Shown: piece after piece, positions 1-5,141 of the stretch | How the letters are laid out: every line of letters begins with the position of its first letter | Position numbering within the stretch: the first letter of the stretch is position 1 | NCBI GenBank assembly: GCA_947630635.1 | Contig: CANRIJ010000109.1 | Coordinates: forward strand, 1 to 5,141 | DNA length: 5,141 nt | Source: an uncultured Spirochaetaceae bacterium | Lineage (GTDB): Bacteria; Spirochaetota; Spirochaetia; Sphaerochaetales; Sphaerochaetaceae | Direction: 5' to 3' | Program-made: the position numbers and the translations under genes | The notes under the pieces: model-generated | What the model was told of the DNA's origin: nothing | Database searches by the model: none | The model's input: the letters and a program-made list of their open reading frames with translations, nothing else

Positions 1-928
1 TGGGACTCCTGTTATGTATGATACTCGCTTTGGTCTTGATCTGGGCTTTGTATTGGGGTCAGCCCCAATATCCCTAGGGGGCTATTGGCCTGGAAGCGAT
101 AAGGTCGAGGGAGCATGCCTGAATTTTCTCAGTGAGGATGAAATCAAAAATGAGAGCGAGAGCGAGGATTTTGCCACGCTTCATCAATGTTCATCATGCC
201 CTGGTTGCCAGATTCCAAAAGAGCCTAAGAAGATTGAGATCAGGGGAAATATTGATTGGATAGATCATCTTGCGACCCCAGCTGAGATGGCTCGCTATGA
301 GGAAAACCTAATCAAAGAGGGGGAGGCCCTTAAGATTTGCAGCGAGAAGGCCGAGAAGAGAGGGCTGGATATGAAGGTTGTGGCTGCTCACTTCTTAGCA
401 GGAGAGATGAAGGTCATTTTCTTCTTCACCTCTGAAAATAGAATAGACTTCAGAGACCTCGTAAAAGACCTTGTGGCAATTTTCAGAATGAGAATAGAGA
501 TGAGACAGATCGGCACCAGAGAAGAGGTGAAGACTGTCGGGGGCCTTGGAGTATGCGGAAGAGAGGCATGCTGCCACCTGATGTCAGCAGAGACCGAGAA
601 TGTCGCTATGAAGATGGCAAAGGAGCAGAATCTCTCTCTCAATGCTCAGAAAATCACCGGACTCTGCGGAAAGCTCTTTTGCTGCCTCAACTATGAGTAC
701 GAATACTACTTAGAAGAGAAGGCAAGGTATCCAGAGGATGGAGAGAGAATAAAGATAGATAAGGAGCTTTGGAGAGTAAAAGAGGCCAATATACTCTCAA
801 AGAAGATAGCCCTTTTGGCCCAAGATGGAAGAGAGCTGAGTATCCCAATCGATAAGCTGTCAAAGAACCCCGAAAATGGCCACTGGACAGTCGACGAAGA
901 GTTTCTCGAAACAGTTTTTTCCTCTTAG
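1..928 (+). CDS. ricT: PSP1-domain RicT/YaaT-like iron-sulfur protein, 5'-truncated by the window edge
   Basis: The reading frame is open from the left edge (first full codon at 2) to the TAG at 926-928. The ATG at 14 is probably internal. The residues around it (GTPVMYDTRFGLDLGFVLG) resemble the stretch about 25-35 residues into PSP1 proteins, where a 'VxVxTxxGxxLGxV' strand follows the N-terminal segment, and no ribosome-binding site precedes the ATG. Counting from that Met, the family's signature cysteines are visible: VGGLGVCGREACC (C181, C186, C187) and TGLCGKLFCC (C218, C223, C224). In Bacillus, RicT acts in the cytoplasm with RicA and RicF in a complex carrying [4Fe-4S] clusters that modulates RNase Y-dependent RNA maturation. 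Whether a spirochaete homologue does this is inference. An acidic linker (ESESED, about 47-52) leads into an additional CxxCxxC (C59, C62, C65) that I do not recall from the Bacillus protein. The C-terminal 60 or so residues look like a small beta domain. The family assignment is firm; the symbol is by homology. Confidence 0.9.
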   Translation, partial: GTPVMYDTRFGLDLGFVLGSAPISLGGYWPGSDKVEGACLNFLSEDEIKNESESEDFATLHQCSSCPGCQIPKEPKKIEIRGNIDWIDHLATPAEMARYEENLIKEGEALKICSEKAEKRGLDMKVVAAHFLAGEMKVIFFFTSENRIDFRDLVKDLVAIFRMRIEMRQIGTREEVKTVGGLGVCGREACCHLMSAETENVAMKMAKEQNLSLNAQKITGLCGKLFCCLNYEYEYYLEEKARYPEDGERIKIDKELWRVKEANILSKKIALLAQDGRELSIPIDKLSKNPENGHWTVDEEFLETVFSS

Positions 929-946
929 CGCTGAGGGCATTTCTTT
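922..946 (+). terminator. Possible weak intrinsic terminator at the end of ricT
   Basis: Bases 922-927 can pair with 932-937 (six pairs, two of them G-U) around a GCGC tetraloop. A T-rich run (ATTTCTTT, 939-946) follows. The stem overlaps the ricT stop codon at 926-928. The stem is short and the T-run is interrupted, so this is only a candidate. It would separate ricT from the promoter just downstream. Confidence 0.25.
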
Positions 947-949
947 GTA

Positions 950-978
950 TTGACCGAAGTTATTCTTTATGGTAACTT
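950..978 (+). promoter_or_regulatory. Sigma70-type promoter for the rpsT operon
   Basis: A -35 box TTGACC (950-955) is followed after 17 bp by the -10 hexamer TAACTT (973-978). The hexamer is poor by itself but is preceded by TGG (970-972), giving an extended -10 (TGn). Transcription would start near 985, leaving a leader of about 50 nt before rpsT. The -35 context TATTGAC recurs in the promoter candidate upstream of the rho-like gene. Confidence 0.5.
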
Positions 979-979
979 C
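956..979. repeat. Inverted repeat overlapping the rpsT promoter
   Basis: GAAGTTA (956-962) and TAACTTC (973-979) are perfect 7-bp inverted arms 10 bp apart. Two further G-T pairs could extend the stem inward, leaving a 6-nt loop. The left arm abuts the -35 box and the right arm covers the -10 box, so it sits where an operator would. It lies upstream of the expected transcription start, so a protein-binding site is more likely than an RNA hairpin in the rpsT leader. A chance repeat is also possible. Confidence 0.3.
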
Positions 980-1033
980 ATTAATCGCACACGATAATCT
1001 CAGATTTCAGTGGAATAATCATTGGAGGAATAA

Positions 1034-1294
1034 ATGGCTAATAGATCGGCAGAGAAGAGAGTCAGGCAGTCAGAGAAGCGCAGAATCAGAAATCATGCTA
1101 TTAAGAGCAGAGTAAGAACCTATATAAAGAAGTTCGAATCTGCATCTGCAAACGGAAATAAAGAAGCTGCCGCAGAGGCTCTCAAGGAAAGCCTGAAGCT
1201 CTTAGACAGTGCTGTTGGCAAGGGTGTTCTTCATAGAAACAACGCTGACAGAAAGAAGAGCAGACTACAGAAGATTTACAACAAGCTTGCATAG
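1034..1294 (+). CDS. rpsT: 30S ribosomal protein S20
   Basis: This 86-residue protein is the usual length for bacterial S20. It has the typical start (MAN-SAEKRVRQSEKRR) and end (GKGVLHRNNADRKKSRL) of the family. S20 binds 16S rRNA early in 30S assembly and folds as a three-helix bundle, in keeping with the Lys/Arg-rich N-terminus and the alanine-rich helix in the middle (about residues 36-60). The start is set by a strong Shine-Dalgarno GGAGG at 1024-1028, five bases before the ATG. It is the first gene after the promoter at 950-978 and is followed 15 nt later by the HU-family gene, so the two are probably co-transcribed. In other bacteria S20 is often made from a single-gene transcript. Nothing is odd in the sequence. 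Confidence 0.97.
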   Translation: MANRSAEKRVRQSEKRRIRNHAIKSRVRTYIKKFESASANGNKEAAAEALKESLKLLDSAVGKGVLHRNNADRKKSRLQKIYNKLA

Positions 1295-1309
1295 CATTTT
1301 GGGGGATAT

Positions 1310-1627
1310 ATGGAAGATAAGCTTACCAAGGCGGTGATCATTGAGAGCTTGCACAATAAGCTTGGCATCAATAGGTCCGACATTCATCTGATCATAGATG
1401 AGCTCTTTGAAGAGGTCAAAGATGGTCTTAAGGACAATAGGATTATTGAGCTTAGGGGTTTTGGCACCTTCGAGGTAAGAATTCGCAAGGGCAGAGAGAA
1501 GGCCCGCAATCCAAAGACTGGAGACGTCGTAGCAGTCGATAGACATGGAGTTGCGATATTCCGCCCCGGAAAAGAACTCAAAGATTACGTTTGGAATATT
1601 ACCACCGGCCCTGGTGAGAGCGATTAA
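1310..1627 (+). CDS. hup: HU/IHF-family DNA-binding protein
   Basis: The protein has 105 residues against about 90 for E. coli HU; the excess is a few residues at the N-terminus and a short tail (about 96-105, ending GPGESD). Two N-terminal helices (about 4-42) form the dimerisation part. They are followed by the family's beta signature ELRGFGTFEVR (47-57), the DNA-contacting arm with RNPKTG (66-71; P68 matches the proline that intercalates into DNA in HU and IHF) and the C-terminal FRPGKELKD (84-92). HU dimers bend and compact DNA in the nucleoid. The start ATG follows a G-rich Shine-Dalgarno (GGGGGA, 1301-1306) with only a three-base gap. The gene lies between rpsT (15 nt) and lnt (11 nt), so it appears to be inside an operon. 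Sequence alone does not separate HU from a homodimeric IHF-like protein, so the symbol is generic. Confidence 0.93.
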   Translation: MEDKLTKAVIIESLHNKLGINRSDIHLIIDELFEEVKDGLKDNRIIELRGFGTFEVRIRKGREKARNPKTGDVVAVDRHGVAIFRPGKELKDYVWNITTGPGESD

Positions 1628-1636
1628 GAGGCGGGG
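1626..1636 (+). promoter_or_regulatory. Ribosome-binding site that fixes the TTG start of lnt
   Basis: The purine-rich stretch AAGAGGCGGGG overlaps the stop codon of the HU gene and ends two bases before the TTG at 1639; the AAGAGG core is seven bases from it. No ATG or GTG in the lnt frame lies nearby. The first in-frame ATG, at 1741, would remove the first membrane segment, so the TTG is the best start. Confidence 0.55.
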
Positions 1637-1638
1637 CT

Positions 1639-3312
1639 TTGGTAGAGTTCAGAAAGGTTAGGAGCCTCAGGACTGTCGGTTCTGAGGTTCTTGTTTTATT
1701 GGTAAGCGCATTTATCCTCTCTTTAAGCCAGCCGGGCTTTATGTCTAAGCTTGGGCTTGGATTTATTGCGCTCTTTGCCTTAATCCCAGTCTTTATAGTC
1801 ATAAGAAATACAAGCTGGAAGTGCGTATGGTTCTATGGCTTTCTTTTTGGACTATCATACTATTTCTTCTTTAATTACTGGCTGAGCGGCTTCCACCCGC
1901 TTGCTATTCTAATTGCCCCGATAATCAAGGGCGGCGAGATGCTTTTGCTCTTCTTGGCCCTAAAAGCAGCCGTCACCTTCTTCCCTAAAAAAGGCTATCT
2001 TCTGCAGCCAGTCATCTGGGTTAGCTATGCCTACCTTGCAGAGAATTGGTTTGCAGGCTATCCATATGGAAATATTGGATATGCAATGTGGCGCTATCGC
2101 ATATTTATCCAGATTGCTGATATCACCGGAGTGTGGGGCATCATCTTTATGATGGTTCTTCCTCAGACCTTTATAGCCCAGTATCTCTATAATGGGCTGA
2201 AGGAGGGAAGGTGGAGATTTAGACCCTACCTGATGAAGAATATAGTCTTCGTATCGATTTATGGGGCCCTCTTGATTGCCACTCTGGTCTATGGCGGAGT
2301 AAAGCTCTCATATTGGAAGGATAGAGAGAGCGATAGGATTTGGAGAGTTGCCACCGTGCAGCATAACCATGACTCATGGAAGGGCGGCTATCAGACATAC
2401 CTGCTGAATTTCAATAACCTCAGACGATATACCCTTGAGGCCATAAGATCAAATCCGGATATCGTTATATGGTCTGAGACTGCATTTGTTCCATCGGTAT
2501 CATGGCATACAAACTACTATGTTGAGGGCTCTGGGTGGGAGGATATTGCCGATCTGACAAATAGATTCGTTGAATTCTCAGAAGAGCTTGATACTCCTCT
2601 CTTAACTGGCAATCCCAAGGGAGTGATAGATGATCCGAGTAAGCCTCCATATGACGAGGAGGGAAACCAGAACAGAAAGGACTACAACTCAGTAATTCTA
2701 TTTGATGATGGCGAGATAAAGGGCGAGTATCTAAAGCAGCATCTGGTGCCATTTACAGAGCACTTTCCATATCAGAAGCAGATGCCATGGCTCTATAACC
2801 TTCTTTTGGCAAATGACTACAACTGGTGGGAGAAGGGCGATGAGCCAACTGTATTTGACCTAGATGGGGTCAAGTTCTCAACTCCTATATGCTATGAGGA
2901 TACCTTTGGCTCGATTCCTGCTGAGTTTGTCAAAAATGGCGCAGATGTGATAGTGAACATGACCAATGACAACTGGTCAAAGAAGACAACTGCTGAGATG
3001 CAGCATGCCCTTATTGCAACCTATCGCTCTATTGAGACCAGAAAATCAACAATCAGAGGCACCAATAGCGGAATCACTACGATGATTACTCCAGACGGGA
3101 AGATGGGTGAGATAATGACTCCATTTACAATCGGATGGAAGGTATATGATGTCCCTGTATATACTCACGAGAATTACGAGAATACCTTCTATGTCGAGCA
3201 CATTGACCTCTTTGCATTTATAGCAATCTACTCGTCTATTGCAATTCTGGTCTTTGGGCTTATATGGTTTATCGTAAAGAAGGCGAGAGAGCATAGGAGA
3301 AAGAGAGGATGA
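1639..3312 (+). CDS. lnt: Apolipoprotein N-acyltransferase
   Basis: This inner-membrane enzyme transfers a fatty acid from phospholipid to the N-terminal cysteine amine of diacylglyceryl-lipoproteins, the last step of lipoprotein maturation after Lgt and Lsp. The 557 residues (E. coli Lnt has 512) show hydrophobic segments at about 15-31, 38-55, 61-83, 88-112, 160-183 and 200-220. A carbon-nitrogen hydrolase domain follows (about 235-510), then a final membrane helix at about 523-547 with a basic cytoplasmic end (KKAREHRRKRG). The catalytic triad is visible: E280 in IVIWSETA, K366 in EYLKQHLVPF and C418 in TPICYED, with Y419 and E420 next to the cysteine. E374 in PFTEHFP and W247 in VQHNHDSW also match conserved positions. 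The start is TTG. The 3' end overlaps the cinA start by 4 nt (ATGA, 3309-3312), suggesting coupled translation. A loop at about 328-348 is longer than I expect from E. coli. Confidence 0.95.
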   Translation: MVEFRKVRSLRTVGSEVLVLLVSAFILSLSQPGFMSKLGLGFIALFALIPVFIVIRNTSWKCVWFYGFLFGLSYYFFFNYWLSGFHPLAILIAPIIKGGEMLLLFLALKAAVTFFPKKGYLLQPVIWVSYAYLAENWFAGYPYGNIGYAMWRYRIFIQIADITGVWGIIFMMVLPQTFIAQYLYNGLKEGRWRFRPYLMKNIVFVSIYGALLIATLVYGGVKLSYWKDRESDRIWRVATVQHNHDSWKGGYQTYLLNFNNLRRYTLEAIRSNPDIVIWSETAFVPSVSWHTNYYVEGSGWEDIADLTNRFVEFSEELDTPLLTGNPKGVIDDPSKPPYDEEGNQNRKDYNSVILFDDGEIKGEYLKQHLVPFTEHFPYQKQMPWLYNLLLANDYNWWEKGDEPTVFDLDGVKFSTPICYEDTFGSIPAEFVKNGADVIVNMTNDNWSKKTTAEMQHALIATYRSIETRKSTIRGTNSGITTMITPDGKMGEIMTPFTIGWKVYDVPVYTHENYENTFYVEHIDLFAFIAIYSSIAILVFGLIWFIVKKAREHRRKRG

Positions 3313-4544
3313 TAGCCTCTCTTTTTATAATCGGAAGCGAGATTACAAAGGGCATTATTGGCGATAAGCACTCTAAGATGATCTCAAATGAGCTCACGCT
3401 TCTTGGCATAAAGGTATCGCGAATTGCCTTCTTTCCAGATGATATATCAATCGAGGAGAGCATCAGAGAAGAGAAAGAGAAGAGCGATATCATAATAGTC
3501 ACAGGAGGTCTTGGCCCAACTCAGGATGACCTTACGCGAAGGGCAATCTCCGGTGCTCTAAATAGACCCCTCTCAGTAGATAGAGACGCAGAGGCTTGGC
3601 TAAGGGCTAAGCTTAAGGAGAGAGCAACTGGCTCAAATCTGAGACAGGCTGAGCTTCCTGAGGGGTTTTTTATGATCGATAACCCAAATGGGACAGCTCC
3701 AGGCTTCTGGGGAGAGGTGGGGCGGAGCCTTATTATATCCCTTCCCGGTCCTCCAAGGGAGCTTGAGCCAATGCTCTACTCATCTGTTCTTCCGCTTATC
3801 AGAGAAAAGAAGGGCTTGGGAGAAGCTGAGTGCGATGAGTATTCGTCATTTCTCACTCCGGAGGCAAAGCTGGAAGATCTCTTTGAGGAGGAGGATAGCG
3901 ATCTCTCATTTGGAACTCGCTTCCAGGACTATAAGATATCGATTTATCTATCGGGTTTGACAAAAGAGAAAAGAGAGGAGGCAATCTTTGATATAAGGAA
4001 AAAGGTTGGAGACTATAGGATCTTCGAGAAAGACGTAGAGGTAGGCAAAATGCTCTTCGATGTTCTAAAAGAGAAAAAAAAGACCATAGCATTTGCAGAG
4101 AGCTGCACTGGTGGTCTTCTCTCCTCTCATTTTGCATCGATCCCCGGAGTATCTGAGGTCTTTATGGGCTCTGTTGTCTCCTATGCATATTCTGTCAAAG
4201 AGGATGTCTTGAAAGTCTCAAAAGAGACTATAGAGAGGTACGGTGCAGTCTCAAGAGAGTGTGCCATAGAAATGGCAAGAGGCGTGAGGGAGAAGCTCGG
4301 ATCTGACTATGCTGCATCGGTTACCGGAGTTGCCGGCCCCAAGAGTCAAGAGGGGCATAGCGTTGGACACGTAGTCTTTGGCTTTTCTGGAGATAGGGGA
4401 GATGTAGCGGCAGAGGTTGAGCTTGGCACATTCTCTCGTGATGCCATAAGAAGAAGGGCAGTTGTAGCGTCTATGCTTTTGATGTGTGCATATATTAACG
4501 GAGATGACACGGCGTCCATTGCTTCCTCATGGAAAGCACTTTGA
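3309..4544 (+). CDS. cinA: CinA-family protein (MoCF-type domain plus PncC-type NMN deamidase domain)
   Basis: The 411 residues match the usual length of two-domain CinA proteins. The N-terminal domain (about 1-165, MoaB/Mog-like, COG1058) carries IIGSEITKG (7-15), VTGGLGPTQDD (64-74), NPNGTAPGF (125-133) and LPGPPREL (145-152); in characterised relatives it has ADP-ribose pyrophosphatase activity. A linker region (about 166-240) resembles the KH-like middle domain. The C-terminal domain (about 245-400) has AESCTGG (263-269), SYAYSVK (291-297), YGAVS (311-315) and TGVAGP (339-344), the PncC signature of NMN amidohydrolases, which recycle nicotinamide mononucleotide to NaMN in the cytoplasm. 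The start ATG sits inside the lnt stop (4-nt overlap) with AGGAG at 3295-3299, so translation is probably coupled to lnt. It is the last gene of the operon. The classical name means competence-inducible, but nothing here indicates competence. Some motif positions differ from the common pattern. Confidence 0.93.
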   Translation: MIASLFIIGSEITKGIIGDKHSKMISNELTLLGIKVSRIAFFPDDISIEESIREEKEKSDIIIVTGGLGPTQDDLTRRAISGALNRPLSVDRDAEAWLRAKLKERATGSNLRQAELPEGFFMIDNPNGTAPGFWGEVGRSLIISLPGPPRELEPMLYSSVLPLIREKKGLGEAECDEYSSFLTPEAKLEDLFEEEDSDLSFGTRFQDYKISIYLSGLTKEKREEAIFDIRKKVGDYRIFEKDVEVGKMLFDVLKEKKKTIAFAESCTGGLLSSHFASIPGVSEVFMGSVVSYAYSVKEDVLKVSKETIERYGAVSRECAIEMARGVREKLGSDYAASVTGVAGPKSQEGHSVGHVVFGFSGDRGDVAAEVELGTFSRDAIRRRAVVASMLLMCAYINGDDTASIASSWKAL

Positions 4545-4550
4545 TTTTTA

Positions 4551-4580
4551 TTGACAACCTCCATTTTGAGTAAATAAGAT
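4551..4580 (+). promoter_or_regulatory. Sigma70-type promoter for the rho-like gene
   Basis: A perfect -35 hexamer TTGACA (4551-4556) is followed after 18 bp by TAAGAT (4575-4580), a 4/6 match to the -10 consensus. It starts seven bases after the cinA stop codon. Transcription would begin near 4587, giving a leader of about 90 nt with no ATG before 4678. Confidence 0.5.
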
Positions 4581-4605
4581 ATACCTAGCTTCTTTAAGAG
4601 GTTGT
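4554..4605. repeat. Inverted repeat bracketing the rho-like promoter
   Basis: ACAACCTC (4554-4561) and GAGGTTGT (4598-4605) are perfect 8-bp inverted arms separated by 36 bp. The first arm overlaps the -35 box and the second lies just past the expected transcription start. As RNA read through from cinA it could form a long-looped stem. As DNA it could be a paired operator. Chance is not excluded. Confidence 0.25.
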
Positions 4606-4677
4606 TTATAAATCCCCGTTAATATCAAAAATTATTGCTTTGGTTGAATTCGGATATTTTATTTGGAGTTTTATTTG
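4581..4677 (+). promoter_or_regulatory. A/T-rich leader and ribosome-binding site of the rho-like gene
   Basis: This stretch is A/T-rich and contains no open frame starting with ATG. Shine-Dalgarno TTGGAG (4663-4668) lies nine bases before the ATG at 4678 and supports that start. I see no riboswitch fold. In E. coli, rho is autoregulated by termination in its own leader, so this leader is a natural place for such control, but no specific signal is visible. Confidence 0.45.
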
Positions 4678-5141
4678 ATGTCTGATAATGACAATGAGCC
4701 TATTGAGGCTTCAAAGGTAGAATCGGCAGAAGAAGAGGCTAAAAAGCCATCTAAGAGAGTAATCGTAGTCAAGGGAAGAAGGGGAAGACCTCCAAAGGTA
4801 AGAGTCAAGGAGTCTTCAAGCGGCTCTTCGGAAAAGAAAGAGGAAGAAGAGGCGGTCCCAGATTCTCAGATGAGAGATGAAAGTGCTCTAGAAGAGAGTG
4901 TAAAAGAAGAGCCTTCTGAGGCTCCTCTTAGTAAAGAGGAGGATATATCTCAAGTCGAGAGCCCAGAGGTAAAGACAGAAGAAGATCAGGGCGATAGCAG
5001 ACAAGAGTCCGATGAGCTCTCAGAGAAAGATCGCTACAAGCGCTATGATAAGAACTCTAGAATGATGAAGCTCAAGGGCAGAAAAGAGAGACGCCCTGAG
5101 GACTTTGTTCCTGAGATCAATTTAGATGAGAACCCTGATGC
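4678..5141 (+). CDS. rho: N-terminal part of probable transcription termination factor Rho (3'-truncated), with a disordered AT-hook extension
   Basis: The frame is open from the ATG at 4678 to the window end (154 full codons). Only a low-complexity, highly charged N-terminus is visible. Residues 1-25 are acidic. Residues 26-44 are basic with an AT-hook-like core (KGRRGRPPK, 32-40). Residues 45-117 are rich in Glu, Ser and Asp and predicted disordered by composition. Residues 117-139 are basic again (KDRYKRYDK, then KGRKERR), followed by FVPEINLDENPDA. There is no signal peptide or membrane segment. The call rests on position: in Treponema, as I recall it, rho follows cinA, and Rho proteins of several phyla have long charged extensions before the Rho_N RNA-binding domain. 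None of Rho's diagnostic motifs (RNP1, Walker A and B, Q and R loops) falls inside the window, so this could be another disordered nucleic-acid-binding protein. It has its own promoter at 4551-4580. Confidence 0.55.
   Translation, partial: MSDNDNEPIEASKVESAEEEAKKPSKRVIVVKGRRGRPPKVRVKESSSGSSEKKEEEEAVPDSQMRDESALEESVKEEPSEAPLSKEEDISQVESPEVKTEEDQGDSRQESDELSEKDRYKRYDKNSRMMKLKGRKERRPEDFVPEINLDENPD

Noticed and set aside
139..172. Tandem GAGAGC units as a repeat element
   Set aside because: There are only two copies plus a partial one, in frame, encoding the acidic ESESED linker of the RicT-like protein. This is low-complexity coding sequence.
1265..1546. Minus-strand open frame of 93 codons opposite the HU gene
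   Set aside because: It lies opposite rpsT's end and the HU gene, both firmly identified. It has no recognisable motif and no convincing ribosome-binding site.
2465..2752. Minus-strand open frame of 95 codons inside lnt
   Set aside because: It is opposite the catalytic domain of lnt, and its translation shows no family features. It is a shadow of the real frame.
3688..4137. Overlapping open frames inside cinA on both strands (3688-3960 plus, 3853-4137 minus)
   Set aside because: Their composition (Ser/Arg/Leu-rich, no domain) is what out-of-frame reading of purine-rich coding DNA gives. The cinA frame explains the sequence.
4554..4620. Inverted arms ACAACCTC and GAGGTTGT followed by TTTATAAAT as an intrinsic terminator of cinA
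   Set aside because: The 36-nt loop is too long for a normal intrinsic terminator and there is no clean T-run, so I list it only as an inverted repeat.
1..5141. Search for CRISPR arrays, tRNA or rRNA genes, insertion sequences, toxin-antitoxin or defence genes
   Set aside because: I found no spaced direct repeats, cloverleaf-like sequence, transposase motif or defence-type domain. Coding sequence and two short intergenic regions account for the window.

Overview
The window looks like a piece of spirochaete chromosome, most likely Treponema or Sphaerochaeta-like (order Spirochaetales). I infer this from the gene order rpsT, HU-type DNA-binding protein, lnt, cinA, rho, which I recall as the Treponema arrangement, and from the style of the Lnt protein (VQHNHDSW and WSETAF motifs). 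Base composition is moderate by eye. The coding strand is purine-rich, with many AGA/AGG arginine and GAG/GAA glutamate codons. All supported genes lie on the + strand and are tightly packed.

Layout. Positions 1-928 hold the 3' part of a PSP1-domain (RicT/YaaT-like) iron-sulfur protein gene, whose true start is outside the window. Positions 929-1033 are a short intergenic region with a possible weak terminator hairpin and a good sigma70-like promoter overlapping an inverted repeat. Positions 1034-4544 look like one operon: rpsT (ribosomal protein S20), an HU/IHF-family protein gene (15-nt gap), lnt (11-nt gap, TTG start) and a cinA-like gene (4-nt ATGA overlap with lnt). Positions 4545-4677 are a second intergenic region with a consensus-like promoter and an A/T-rich leader of roughly 90 nt. 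From 4678 an open frame runs off the right edge. It encodes a highly charged, low-complexity protein N-terminus with an AT-hook-like basic motif, most likely the N-terminal extension of transcription termination factor Rho.

How the genes fit together. The operon joins translation (S20), nucleoid structure (HU), the last step of lipoprotein maturation (Lnt, inner membrane) and nucleotide/NAD metabolite repair (CinA). These are housekeeping jobs rather than one pathway. The flanking genes concern RNA metabolism: RicT-type proteins modulate RNA processing in Bacillus, and Rho terminates transcription. I see no mobile element, CRISPR array, tRNA or rRNA, and no convincing novel system. The points most worth a second look are the disordered AT-hook extension of the putative Rho, the extra CxxCxxC cluster in the RicT-like protein, the inverted repeats over both promoters, and altered motif positions in the CinA-like protein.
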